DNA from: Channallabes apus
Taxonomy: Eukaryota > Chordata > Actinopteri > Siluriformes > Clariidae
Direction of reading: 5' to 3'
Assembly: GCA_030522415.1 (NCBI GenBank)
Contig: CM060113.1
Location: 15,953,651 to 16,017,650 of the forward strand
DNA: 64,000 bases
Shown here: positions 46,133 to 57,189 of the stretch, in pieces
Numbering within the stretch: position 1 is the first letter of the stretch
How the letters are laid out: each line of letters begins with the position of its first letter
The notes under the pieces: model-generated
Databases searched by the model: none
Seen by the model: only the letters and a program-made list of their open reading frames with translations
What the model was told of the DNA's origin: nothing
Made by a program: the position numbers and the translations under genes

Positions 46133-46652
46133 TCTCTCTCTCTCTTTATCTAACGGAATGAATTTGCTCTGTGACGATTCTTTACAAAGGTAAAGGGCAT
46201 GTTAATTTGTTTTATTTTTACTTTACAGGTAGTGTCCATTAGTGTGCAGTGTTTGCATTAATGTGTGTGTGTGTGTTGAAACTCAAATGAGAGAGGAGGA
46301 AGAGTTACTGTGTAAGACGAGAAGAGGGAGAGGGAAGGGTCTTATTCCTCCTCTCCTCTTACTTTAGCTTCACATACAGTACATACACACAGCGCATGCG
46401 CGCACAAACACTAACCGAAACACTTATCTGTCGGGATTTATTGTTAATTTTTCAAAGGTAAAGTGCAGGTTAATTTGTTTTACTTTTACTTTATATTTTG
46501 TATTAATTATTTGTATGTACTTATTTTTTTGGCCTGTGGAACAAATAAATTGGGTTTCCATTATTTATTATGGTGAAATTCGCTTTGATTTACGAGTGTT
46601 TTGATATCCAAGCCTGCTTCCAGAATTATGCTAGCAATCCAAGGTTCCACTG
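46017..46652. mobile_element. Tc1/mariner-type MITE, 636 bp
   Basis: CAGTGAAACCTCGGATTGCG at the left and the inverse of GCAATCCAAGGTTCCACTG at the right, with TA on both sides (46015-46016, 46653-46654). The interior contains CA and TG runs and no ORF. Confidence 0.92.
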
Positions 46653-46698
46653 TATATTCTTAATTATTTCGTTATTTATTTATTTATTTATTTATTTA

Positions 46699-47069
46699 TG
46701 TCAGAACTAACCTCGGATGACCAGAAGACGTAGCTTTAGCGGTTAGCCCTTTGTTGCGTGAATGGTAAACCCAAACGCGGAGAAAACACGAATAGGCAGG
46801 ATAATCACGCTCTTTAATCTAAGGACTCTCACGATAGAGGAGTAAGGGAAAGACACAATCTAACCCGCGTCCTAGAAATACACACTCAATCAGGAAGCAG
46901 ACCAAAAAGGGTGAGTACTCACGGTTTGGTGAACGATTCCGACAGGGCATCAGAAAAACTCAATGACTGAGCGTTGTACTATCGTTTGTTTACTCCTTTT
47001 ATACTTCCTGGTTCATGACTGCATCACTTCCGGGTCCTAGTGCCGGCCACGGACCGAGTGTGCATGACA
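46699..47069 (-). mobile_element. Solo LTR, 371 bp, inverted copy
   Basis: Same family as 45329-45712 in opposite orientation, TGTCAGAACTAACC to GTGCATGACA on the plus strand, with ATTTA on each side inside an ATTT-repeat tract. Confidence 0.88.
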
Positions 47070-47771
47070 ATTTATTTATTTAAGCAAGAAGTAAGGATAA
47101 ACACACTGTGCATTTATTATAAGAATCATTATTTTATTAAATAGACAGTGGAGGAATATGCTTTTTAGTTTCAGTGAAATACTAAAATAGCTGATACGAA
47201 CACAGCTAAGTAAAAAAAAATTATAATAAAATATAATATATAATATTTTGATGTTGATAAGGAATAATAATAATAATGTATATCTAGCCTTCCATATTTT
47301 TAAAATACACAGTTATTAGGTGATAAACAGTGAAGAAAATTCTCTGAGTGACTTGTTTTGTCACTTTAAAACTCTAAACTTAAGATATTGCAGCCAAAAC
47401 TTGGAACCTTTGAACATGAGTCATATAATATTAAGCAAAAGCTGACATTATCTTCGAAATTGTCTGTATGGCTATTTAAAAAGCAAAGAACTACCCACGT
47501 CTGAAAGCTTTTAAAATAGCATGTCTTGGTAAATACTTAAAAATGGCAATGAATCATTTTATACATTGTTACTCTGTGCTAATGTTTTATTTTTTTCATA
47601 TCCCTGTGCCACCCAGCTTGCAACAAAAATCCACATATATTCACCATCAAGCATTTGCTTATTTCAAGCAAAGTGTTGTATTTAATATTTTATTGCAAAC
47701 ATCATGATGGCTGGTTAACAGCTTTTATATAAATACATATATCAATGATGTGTTTAGGGTTAGGTTTCAGG
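47070..47771. other. AT-rich non-coding DNA
   Basis: Nothing recognised. Confidence 0.45.
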
Positions 47772-49167
47772 TGTAAGGGTGTTCACCTAGAGGGCGATGA
47801 ACATCCTCTCTTGGTTTTGTGTTTCGTAATGTTTTTGGTTTGTAGTTTAAGTTGTGGACTTCATTTCCCATGATGCACCTCGTCTAAATGGCATGAAGAC
47901 CATCTAAATGGCATGGTGGAGGTCTGCCCCTAAACGATTTTTTTTTTGGGGGGGGGCGCTATTACCATCTCGCCGGAGCTGGCGGAACTGCTGGGAGACA
48001 GCAAGGGGCAAGGAGAGACCGAGGTGTGGCAATGTTGGGAAGACTGCAGGCACGCAGAGCAGGCAGGAGGTCAGTGTGGCACAGAGAGAGAGGATGGCAC
48101 GGCAAAGCTGGGAAGGCTGCAGGCTCGCCGTCCAGCACACACCGGTGAGAGGTGTAGCAGCCTAGGGAGAGACTGGGGAGGACTACAGGCAGTGGGCGGA
48201 GCGCAACGAGGAGCGCATTAGTGACCTGCGGGAGCAGGTAGTGCAGCTCCAACAGCTGCTCGTCCAGGTTCGGGAGACTGTAGTTCCGGATGTTCCTCCA
48301 CTCTCGGATCTGGACGATGCACTCCCCATCATGCCACTGCCTGTGCTCGAAGCGGGGGACTACGCACCGGCGCTGAGCAACGATAACGATGCATTCCCTC
48401 TTCCGCCGCCTCCGGTGTTCAACGCGGGGGACTATGCGCCGCAGTTGAACGGCGACGAGGACGCGTTCCCACTTCCGCCACCTCCGGTGCTTGACGCGGG
48501 GGACTATGAGCCATTGCTGAACGGCGACGAGGACGCGTTTCCTCCACCCCCGTTGCCTTTGCTCGAAGTGGACGATTATGCACCGCTGCTGGTTTAGCGG
48601 AGAACGCATCAGCTCTTCAGCAGCCGCCGAGCCTCGCTTCAGCGACCTGGAGAGCATAATCCTTCCTCCTCCTCCCGGCTTCGAGGACGACGTGCCGCCG
48701 CCGTCAAGCTACGCTCCAGCCCCGCCGCCAGGCGCCGAGATCGTCGCACCCCCTCCTCAGCCAGGCGCCGAGATCACTGTGCCCACCCTTCAGTCCGGCG
48801 CCGAGGTCGCCGTCAACGCTCCTCTGAATGCGACAACCAGAGGCCCAAAGCCAGTTCCGTCGCCCAGCCTCAAGGTCATGAGGCCAAAGATGGAACACTC
48901 AGGTAGGAGTCCTGGGCCGCCAGTGATGCTCCATAGGAACATTTTTGAAGAGGGGGTACTGTAAGGGTGAACTCCTAAAGGGCGACGAACGCCCTCTCTT
49001 GGTTTTGTGTTTCGTAATGTTTTTGGTTTGTAGTTTAAGTTGTGGACTTCATTTCCCATGACGCACCTCGGTCAGGTGACGTAAACATTCACCTGAGCCG
49101 AGGAAGGTAATCAAGAACAATATAAATAGCCTGTCTCAGTTGAGTTTCTTGTCTTGCATTTGTTATA
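47772..49167 (+). mobile_element. Non-autonomous LTR retrotransposon, copy 1
   Basis: Direct repeats TGTAAGGGTG... at 47772-47882 (5' LTR, truncated at its 3' side) and 48960-49167 (3' LTR, cut by a Tc1 insertion). A polypurine tract GAAGAGGGGGTAC precedes the 3' LTR. The internal region encodes only a proline-rich gag-like protein; no pol. Related to the element at 58532-60251. Confidence 0.8.
48241..48964 (+). pseudogene. Proline-rich gag-like ORF, frameshifted
   Basis: First frame 48241-48597: a coiled-coil start (MQLQQLLVQVRE), then three repeats of the kind DAFPLPPPPV..AGDYAP. It stops, and the text continues in the next frame (48578-48964) with LESIILPPPPGFEDD, more proline-rich repeats (PPPGAEI) and the end GPPVMLHRNIFEE, matching the end of the 58532 element's ORF. 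The gene upstream of 48241 is also broken near its start at 47913. Function unknown; possibly structural. Confidence 0.7.
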
Positions 49168-49514
49168 CAGGTCCTTCTCAAAAAATTAGCATATTGTGAT
49201 AAAGTTCAGTATTTTCTGTAATGTACTGATAAACATTAGACTTTCATATATTTTAGATTCATTACACACAACTGAAGTAGTTCAAGCCTTTTATTGTTTT
49301 AATATTGATGATTGTGGCATACAGCTCATGAAAACCCAAAATCCCTATCTCAAAGAATTAGCATATCATGAAAAGGTTCTCTAAACGAGCTATTAACCTA
49401 ATCATCTGAATCAACTAATTAACTCTAAACACCTGCAAAAGATTCCTGAGGCTTTTAAAAACTCCCAGCCTGGTTCATTACTCAAAACCGCAATCATGGG
49501 TACGACTGCCGACC
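49168..49514 (+). mobile_element. Tc1-like 5' fragment (same family as 37353)
   Basis: Begins CAGGTCCTTCTCAAAAAATT after a TA, covers the 5' inverted repeat and leader, and ends just after the transposase start (ATGGGTACGACTGCCGACCTG). It interrupts the 3' LTR of copy 1; the remainder of that LTR is not found downstream. Confidence 0.9.
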
Positions 49515-49587
49515 TGGGACTGTGGGAGGAAACCTGGCCATCTGGATCACTGGGAGTTTTCCCGGTGGGCCAGCCCAGTCAGTACGC

Positions 49588-49610
49588 TTTATATATATAT
49601 ATATATATAT
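49588..49610. repeat. Short (TA)n
   Basis: TA tract just before the SINE. Confidence 0.8.
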
Positions 49611-49621
49611 AAAAGATATTA

Positions 49622-49858
49622 AGGGCACTGGTGGCTCAGTGGTAGGTGTTTCGCCTGCCATGCGGACGGCCCGGGTTCGATTCCAGCCAGTGCCCACACC
49701 CCAGCCACTGGATACAGTGCCGGTCCCAAGCCCGGATAAAATGGGAGGGTTGCGTCAGGAAGGGCATCCGGCGTAAAACCTGTGCCAAGTTGTAGTGCGG
49801 ACTGGATATTCCGCTGTGGCGACCCCTTGCCGGGAGCAGCCGAAAGACCAACAACAAC
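49622..49858 (+). mobile_element. tRNA-headed SINE, second family
   Basis: A box GGTGGCTCAGTGG, B box GGTTCGATTCC, then AAGGGCATCCGGCGTAAAAC, GCTGTGGCGACCCC and a short AAC-rich end. A minus-strand copy is at 58095-58352. Confidence 0.88.
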
Positions 49859-49917
49859 ATAAGACAGCTATTGATCCTCAATATAGTGAATTTATCTGAG
49901 CAAATAATTTATAATTT

Positions 49918-50166
49918 CCATGGATGAAAAGTGTGAAAAAAGAAAAGGTGGAGCTGAAAAGATAAGTGAGATCCTGTGAAATGCTTCAAATGAATAGATT
50001 ATGCCTTTGGCGTGAAGGGAAGTTGCAGTTCCTCAGACTCTGATGGCTCTAGTATTACAGTCAAGGATAGAGAGGCTGGATCCAGCAGCAGGGTCAGTGA
50101 TGATGATCCAGTGCCTGCTGATGATGATCACGCCAAGTTAAAAGGACAGCAATCACACTGAACAGG
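49918..50166 (+). pseudogene. Exon relic of a TTF-type hAT transposase
   Basis: ATG at about 49922 opens MDEKCEKRKGGAEKI, the usual start of transposases with a TTF-type finger (KRKGGAEK..., then DPVKCFK-like). A stop and frameshift follow. Further on an acidic section SSRVSDDDPVPADDDHAK leads to CTGAACAG followed by GTAAAC, a plausible splice donor. No catalytic part is present. The assignment rests on short motifs. Confidence 0.5.
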
Positions 50167-50445
50167 TAAACTGAAATAAAATCAGTAGCAGCATTAGTTC
50201 ATGCTAGTAAACTAGTTACTCATTTTAATGATTTTTGTAGTTAATATTAATTCAAAATAATTCTCAGAAACATTATTTTGAATTGATATTGACTACCATA
50301 ATAATTACTTGCACAAGCTAGTTTCAGCTTACCTGTTCAGTTTGCCATCCTTTTCACTAGGCTCGGGTAGAGAAGGGGGGAAGTGTTGGTCATCATTAGC
50401 AGGCACTGGTTCATCATCACTGATCCTGCTGCACTTGTAGCTTAT
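50085..50445. repeat. Long imperfect palindrome
   Basis: The 3' half of the exon relic and its following intron-like sequence are present again in inverse orientation. Arms share AGTGATGATGAWCCAGTGCC, CTGAACAGGTAARCTGAAA and AATTCAAAATAAT; the centre is near 50262. Arms about 180 bp. Confidence 0.75.
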
Positions 50446-50747
50446 ACTGATCAGTGGTACAGATGTCACCTTTAAGACTGCGCGTGTTTTCCCGCGAGAG
50501 GCCGCAATTTAGCACGCTGCGTGCCGCGACTTGCCGGAGGCAACATTCAGGAACTGAAAATAAATGTGTTGTCCTTCACTGAATATGCGCCAGATGGCGC
50601 ATGGAAGGACTTTATCTAAAAGCCGGACCAAGTACAAATGAATTGTGTATAAGGTTAACCGTTAGCCAAAAACAATATTGTTTCCAATGCTGTAGCTAAC
50701 ATGAATTTTATTTTGTTTTACAACAGATATTTCATAATGAACGTGGG

Positions 50748-51027
50748 TATATGTGCTTCATGTTATTTTCATAATGATGAAATGAGATGCCCAAATTCGT
50801 GCTTTAAAAGTTTCTTATATAGTTTTTGTAATGTCTTAACGGGTACAAAATAATGAAAGACATGGCAATGCCGCGGTTTAAATGGTCTTGAAATTAATTT
50901 AATTTCCTGATAGTAGGCTATCTCTGATAGTGTTAACTATGCGAATGCCCTGATTCGTGAATATGCCAACATATATTATTTAAAACAAAAAAATGTGTCG
51001 CCATCATCAGAAGACATGAATGAACAA
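50748..51027 (+). repeat. Dispersed repeat block A, second copy
   Basis: About 90 percent identical to 2217-2505. The downstream blocks are displaced by the TIR element at 51034-53941. Confidence 0.8.
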
Positions 51028-52183
51028 TATGTGCAGGACCGTGCAGAGACGTTTAAAGGGGCGGGTGCTCAAAGTTAAAAAAGATAGAACATGCTGAATA
51101 ACAACAACTCACATTCATAACGAATCTAATATGGAACTGCATCATACTGTATGACTTCGTCATCAGGTCGGGACAATGCAAAGCAAATGTAGCCTATGTT
51201 TTACCTGATGGCGTACAATGTTGCTGTTGATTATTATATTATTAGTAATAATTTTTAAGAATCTATACACATAAAACACACAAACATGCACATGCAGTGC
51301 TTATTAAATGTTTAAACTGTAGAGATACAATAATTTTACTGCTGTAAAATCAGCATTTTATCTAATTTGAAATATAAACCTAATATTATCTGTTACTTAA
51401 TATATTTTCTTTAAAAACAGTGTTTTTTTAGATCATAAATATAATAATCCATAATTATGTGGATATCCATATTAGATGGCTTTTAGTCAAATAAAACTGT
51501 AACTTACTTTAAAACTAAACATGTTCCCTAAAACGGTGGACACAGAGCTACAGACCCCCCTTTAACCCCCTTACCCAGTTAGCTAGCAGTTAATGACCAC
51601 CACTACTTGTGCAGTTCATAAAAGGACAGGTAATGTTTGTCGCGCTGTTGCACAAACAGCACGCTCATTTATTTCAATTAATTTGTTGTTATAGACTATA
51701 GTGTGTGCTGTACACCCTATTTACTGTTTTGCGACAGTCTGCACCTTCCAGTTTATTTTCCCTGCTTCTTCTCCAGCTCTGCACCGCCCAGCCTGCAGAA
51801 AATGCGCGTGCACTTTGCGTGCTCGTTGTGGAAAAATTTTATTGAATTATAATTGTAGTCAAGTGTAAGGTACCAAATACCCAGAAGGCCTCTGTCCAAG
51901 AGGCCTTGATCCAACTCGCTACAAAAACAGAAAAGGCGCCTGCACGACAAATTGAGGAAGTGAGAAAACACGCAGGCAGGAGGCAAGGGATAGGTAACAG
52001 ACAAGAAAACTAAAGAAAATAATATCAATAGTATTTACTAACATTTTATTATTATGTACTAATAATATCTACTCGTAATATCTACATGGTTAATGATAAT
52101 GTTTTAATGATAATTAAAGAAAAAGTGTGCAAAGTGTGTCCCAAGAACAACCCGTACACACAGAGTGCAAGAAATTAAGGAAC

Positions 52184-52189
52184 TTTATT
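52184..52189 (-). terminator. Polyadenylation signal of the 113-aa gene
   Basis: AATAAA on the minus strand about 165 bases past the stop, followed by a GT-rich stretch, as expected of a cleavage site. Confidence 0.5.
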
Positions 52190-52351
52190 GGAGGGGAAAA
52201 TACAGAAAATGCAGGCATTGATAAAAAATTATAAAAATAAACTTTCGGTTCTGCTTTAATTGGGACACAAAGTGAAAAAAGCCAGACTTCTGCTTTTAAA
52301 AAGCAGAAAAACAGCATAAATCATATTTGTTATAAAGAAAAATCAAATTAA

Positions 52352-53212
52352 TCAGTAATTTTCAGCAATATCATCCTCAGAGGAATGAGGATAACGAACT
52401 GGAGAGGTGGGATTGAGGCTGATGGTGGGTGAAGATGGGGGTGAAGCAGCAGGAGTGGTGTCACCAGGTGGTGGAATGACCGTGAACCCGTAGTAGGGTC
52501 GCATAGGAGGACGCCGTGGTAGAGAGAGAGCCTCAATCTCAGCAATCACAATTTCCAGGTGACGAACTAGGCCCCTCAGAGTTCTAACCAGACGCAAATT
52601 GTGGCGGTTTGGGTAAGGGAAGGTGTAACCACCTGCTCCCAGAAGGAATCTCAGATGAGAGGATGAGCAAGAAGAACGCTGCCTGCGAGCTAGAATTAAA
52701 CAAAATTAGAGAGGATTTAGCAAACATGGGTTTAGTAAATCTGCGGAAAAAATGCACTCTGCACATATTAAACATTACATTATTGATTTTAGTAGTATAG
52801 GACCTAAGAACTAGCAATATAAATAATCATACCAATAATCAGATTAATGTGATTGTCTTAAACTAACCATAGTATAGGAATAGTAGCAGGTAAATGAAAA
52901 ATAAACATTAACAAACCTAATCAATTAACTGATTTAAGCTGATTTAATTAATCTTTAATCTTAATATCTATCCTATAATAATTAAGTAAATTAAACAAAA
53001 AGTATACTAATTGATATACAAGTTCAAAATCATTAAAATAATAATTTAGTTATATAAATAGGTTTAATATATAATCAAAATGAATAATCAGAATATATTA
53101 AAGTACTAATAGATAAATAATCTCTATACAAGTAAATACATAATGGACAGTTAAAGACAAATTAGATAAAATTAACTATGGTAAGAATAACCAAAATATA
53201 ACACTTACACAT
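52352..53212 (-). CDS. Predicted two-exon gene, 113-aa protein of unknown family
   Basis: Exon 1 supplies ATG plus one base (53212-53209) in a CAAGATGT context and ends at a perfect donor GTAAGT. Exon 2 begins at 52689 after an acceptor TTTGTTTAATTCTAG with a CTAAT branch-like site, and stays open to a stop at 52352-52354. The join is in frame and gives 113 residues. An AATAAA at 52184-52189 followed by TGTGTGT-rich sequence supplies a 3' end. The protein starts with a Ser/Arg-rich segment (MSRRQRSSCSSS), has a hydrophobic/basic helix-forming middle (NLRLVRTLRGLVRHLEIVIA) and a Pro-rich, acidic-tipped tail (SSEDDIAENY). No domain recognised. It may be a transposon accessory gene or a captured host gene fragment. 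All splice sites are predictions. Confidence 0.45.
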
Positions 53213-53516
53213 CTTGATGAGGAAGATTTAGAAAAATTGCGGCTTCCACAAAAACCCAAGTCACCAGCGGTGGTCAATGGTCTGGTCAAGAAAAAAAAGG
53301 AATAAACCAAACTTTCTCCAAAAAAGGAGAACGTAAGACCGTCTAACGTCTTAGGCCTGCCCAGACATGAATAAATATGAGATGAGAAGAAAAATTATGC
53401 AATTGGGAGTTGCCACATCAATCTAACCTGTGCAGAATTAGCTCACATCTCATGAATATTAAAAAGGTTTCGTGACTTAAGAAGGAGCAAACAATGATGT
53501 AATTGTTAAGTGAAGG

Positions 53517-53524
53517 TATATAAA
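53517..53524 (+). promoter_or_regulatory. TATA-box-like site
   Basis: GTATATAAACC on the plus strand, about 140 bp from a minus-strand TATA-like CATATTTATT near 53375 that could serve the 113-aa gene. Two opposed weak promoters are possible; no transcript evidence. Confidence 0.25.
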
Positions 53525-53939
53525 CCATGTAAAATTATGGAAGTGAGAGAGGGAAAGGAGAGAAATCTTGCAGTTTTTATCTGTTCGTCTTTTGTCTGGC
53601 TGGTCCAGTGCCGTCCATTTACTTTTGGTTGCAATGAACTCTTTTGCTATTTCAGTACTTGAGTAGTTATTGATTTTGTTTGGAAGATTTACATAGTTCA
53701 CAACAAATTTGCCACGACACGTAACGAGTTTTTGTTACGTAACGAGCGCGCTCTGCCCTCAAGGGTGAGCATTGGTTAATGGCAGGCATGTGACTGATGC
53801 AAGCCAAATCCTTTTATTTAGCAAAATTGAGATTAATAGTTACATTTTATTGTTGAGGGGCAAAGACAGGGCTCCATACGCACATACACATAAAAAAGGG
53901 CACTTGAGGCATCCTCCTCCCCCCCCCTCTGCACGTGCC

Positions 53940-53941
<2 letters not shown>

Positions 53942-53970
<29 letters not shown>

Positions 53971-53971
53971 A
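53942..53971 (+). repeat. Short (GT)n
   Basis: About 13 GT units at the right edge of the TIR element. Confidence 0.85.
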
Positions 53972-54370
53972 CAGTATATACAACGTGAAAGCGCGCTCAG
54001 TTACAGCTCAGTCCCTCTTCTCACCTTTGATAGGTGTGAAGTTATCAAACCGGTTTCAGATGGGGGAATTGGCACAATTCAGGGGCTTAAAACTATTTAA
54101 CAAGACTGAGACGTCTCTGCCTAAAATGTATTTCTCCAGCAAAACATAGAATAAATAGAAATAAAATGTTTAATATTAATAATATTGATCTTTGCTGGAT
54201 GGTCTAATTCTCAAAACCGTTTAACCTAAAGAAAGACTTAACACACTATAACTAGAATATTTACAAAACTGAAAGATTGTCTTATGAATAATAAAAAACA
54301 ACAACTCCTAACTCAAAAAGATCATATGTTTTTATACATTTTTTTAGATCATAAATAGACATGAATTAAC

Positions 54371-54375
<5 letters not shown>

Positions 54376-54419
<44 letters not shown>
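54376..54419. repeat. (TA)n
   Basis: About 21 TA units. Confidence 0.9.
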
Positions 54420-54426
<7 letters not shown>

Positions 54427-54427
54427 T

Positions 54428-54504
54428 GACACAAACAGCAAAAAACATGATGAAAAGCAATAAAGTCCTTAGGGCTTTTCATCATGTTTTTTGCTGTTTG
54501 TGTC
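54428..54504. repeat. Perfect 31-bp hairpin
   Basis: Arms 54428-54458 and 54474-54504 are exact reverse complements (31 of 31) with a 15-base loop. The right arm continues into block B of the dispersed repeat; the left arm does not. Confidence 0.95.
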
Positions 54505-54573
54505 CAGCATTGAATAATTATTTCATCCATTATTTGACCACGGCTGGGAATAAGAGCTGGAATGTGATTGTGA

Positions 54574-54576
<3 letters not shown>

Positions 54577-54632
<56 letters not shown>

Positions 54633-54633
54633 G

Positions 54634-54664
<31 letters not shown>
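54577..54664. repeat. (TA)n then (GA)n
   Basis: About 27 TA units followed by a GA tract of about 14 units. Confidence 0.9.
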
Positions 54665-54668
<4 letters not shown>

Positions 54669-54760
54669 GTTTTGCTGGCGAAAAACATTTTAGGCAGAGA
54701 CGTCTACTCGGCCTTGTTAATTGTTTTTAAAACCCCCAATCATGAAAGGTGAGAAGTGGC

Positions 54761-55314
54761 ATTACAGTGGGGGTTCTGTGGGTCTCCAAACTCAGAAGGC
54801 TACGTGTCAGCCGATAACTGCTCCTTTGATCTTCTGGTTACAGCGGGGCGCCGACTGCTGACGAGCGTATAGTACCCTGTACAAGCCAAGCTCTTCCCCA
54901 AAAAATAATGTGAATGTCTGCAACAATCACTAACCATTAAAATGTTTTTTTTTTTTTTGTAATTAAACACGAATATAGAAATTATATTTTCTTTACACAT
55001 AATATTTTCATTATATATACACGGGCATCGCTAGGCCATTTTTAGGGGGGCTTTAGCCCATCGTCCCCTTTAAATTTATTTAAAGTATTTTTCATATTTT
55101 TATGTCTGCCAGTTTCCAACAAAAAGCAGCAGTATTGTCAAAGAATTAACAGATAAATATTTAATATTATTGGCACCCACACAGTATATTCCATTGTCCA
55201 GCCTCATAGGTGTGTTGTTTATATTGCTAATCAATGTAAGTTTAAAGTTATATGCTGTTTTCTGGTTACATTTTTCTGATTGTACCTGTACATAGAAAAA
55301 AGTTTATACGGTAA

Positions 55315-55345
<31 letters not shown>

Positions 55346-55390
55346 CATACGTGCTTAATTAAATTCTTAAATCATCGTGTTCACCCATGC
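54761..55390. other. Non-coding, possible old repeat near 55020
   Basis: CGGGCATCGCTAGGCCATTT with GGGGGGCTTTAGCCC looks like a transposon end seen in fish, but no partner end was found. (CA)n/(TA)n tracts lie near 55310-55345. Confidence 0.3.
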
Positions 55391-56693
55391 ACTGAAAAAA
55401 AGAACTTGTAAGATTTACTTGATAAAATCCTCTTAACAATTTGCACACATAGATTTTAAGTACATTTTATTGCTCCAATATTAAGTAAAACTCACCTGTA
55501 ATTGTCAGGTAAAATATACTTACTTAAATTATCAAAGAAATCAAGTAAAAGGTACATAATTATATTTAATGCACAAATTAGATTTATTTAAAATAATCAA
55601 GTAAAGTTACTTAATTCCCAGATAGCGCGCACACGTCGCAGAGATAATGCTCCCTAATGCATGTTACAATGACCAAATATGATAAATAAACCACACTCTC
55701 AGCTAATAATAAAACACAGGTTCGTTTATTTTTATAAAAAATACATTTAATAACAAGCAAACATTTGATTAATTTATACAAAAACGAGATAACAGTAACT
55801 TACAAATGAGGTCTCAATTTGAAAAGATGTACAAAACATAAAACATCCCAAATAAGTATTAATCATAGAAACAAAATTAAACACCAACAGAAACGTTTTG
55901 TACTTTATAACTGTACGTTATGATTTTTAAATATGACCGTTAGATACGTTGGTCAGATGCAGACAGGACACTTTCAGTCACAAACTGCTGTGAAAAAAAT
56001 ACAGAGATAGATATTCAATTAAAATTCATGATACTTAATTTAGCAAATGAACAATATTTATACTTTGTTCCTCTCACTTCACAACTCATGAGAACAGACC
56101 GAAACCAGAACTGAACCGGAGATTAAGGAAAAAGTGAGACGCAAGAATCATGTGTGGAAAGATTAAGCATGCAAGGTCACAGGATGACTCTACTTCTTTT
56201 TCTTGTCTGCAATGCGATTTAGACAAATTAGAGCTGCTGTCAATACTGTATGAACATATGTACAGGTTCTTTACAGTTTAAATTTAACTTGTAACTTATT
56301 AATAAAATTCGGATTCAGAAAAAAACGTTTATTGCTAGTGCTCTTTTACCATTTAATGCTTTAACACACACGACTCAGTTTGTTCAGAAATGGCATCTCA
56401 CTGGCGAGCCTTTCTCTGAACACGCCGTTTTCACGAGGGGTGGGGGTAAGAAACACACATCTCGGTTTATTAATTCGCGCGCTCGGTTCGTTATTATTTT
56501 ATTTATTTTTCTATTTACCACAGGACCCCTGGGGGGCTCCGTAGGTTCAGGTTTTTACACGAAACGGTGTTTTGTGAATATCCACACTATTAAAAACTGA
56601 AATATTGCTAATTGTACATCCTGAGATTAAGATGAACATTAATTGGGAGTCATGAAAGCAAGAATCACATCCAAAACAGAAAGGTAAACTTAC
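55391..56693. other. AT-rich; possible MITE start
   Basis: CACTGAAAAAAAGAACTTG at 55391 followed by repeated ACTTA/AAGTAA motifs up to about 55610 resembles the subterminal region of a DNA transposon. The opposite end was not found. Confidence 0.3.
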
Positions 56694-56789
56694 CTTGAAC
56701 ACGACAAACTCCAGCTTCAGCCACGCCGTGTAGTACCTCCGTGATGATTCCCAACCGACTGATCCACAGCGCGGGCACAGCGTCTCCAA
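56694..56789 (-). CDS. Candidate first coding exon, unknown gene
   Basis: ATG at 56789 opens 32 codons (METLCPRCGSVGWESS and so on to LEFVVFK) ending exactly at a codon boundary before a strong donor AAG/GTAAGT. A CPRCG pair of cysteines is present. The upstream region is GC-richer than the surroundings. No matching downstream exon was identified on the minus strand, so it may be an orphan exon or transposon promoter/exon. Confidence 0.25.
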
Positions 56790-57189
56790 ACACGCATGCG
56801 CGGTTTAATTTGGACACATTTTCGGCTTCAGTAGACACACAATACTTCAGACTGAAACACGACTGCCCCCTACAGATAATGAAGGGCAAAGCCGCGGCAA
56901 GTCACGGGATCCCTTTTCTCGAAACGTGCGTTTTTAATGGCGACATCTGTATATCTTACAAGATGTTACCCCCCTGACCAGCTAAAATATTGTCTTTATA
57001 GTTTTATACTCTATGTTGTTTGTCATAATGTTCTTTGCTTTGTTTCTTTGTTTTACAAATATGACCCACTACAGTATATGTTCAGTGATACTTAAAAAAT
57101 GTGTTTAAATAGCATTTATTTCTGTATTGAGTTATATTTTTATACTATTAAGTGGTGTTAAAAATGAATCCCCACATTAATGAGCCAAT

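Larger units (their letters stand above)
51034..53941 (-). mobile_element. Unclassified TIR element, 2.9 kb, with one spliced gene
   Basis: Left end CAGGACCGTGCAGAG, right end inverse CAGGCACGTGCAGAG (13 of 15), followed in both by a G-rich block and GRTGCYTCAAGT-like text. A 6-bp duplication TATGTG flanks it (51028-51033 and 53942-53947), though the right side lies in a TG tract. The superfamily is unknown and no transposase was recognised. Confidence 0.6.
53990..54760. repeat. Fold-back repeat with TA-rich loop
   Basis: 54085-54147 (ACGTCTCTGCCTAAAATG, CCAGCAAAACA) is found again inverted at about 54665-54745, and CTTCTCACCTTT near 54020 has an inverted partner near 54750. The interior includes the hairpin at 54428-54504, block B of the dispersed repeat, two TA tracts and a GA tract. 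Confidence 0.75.
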
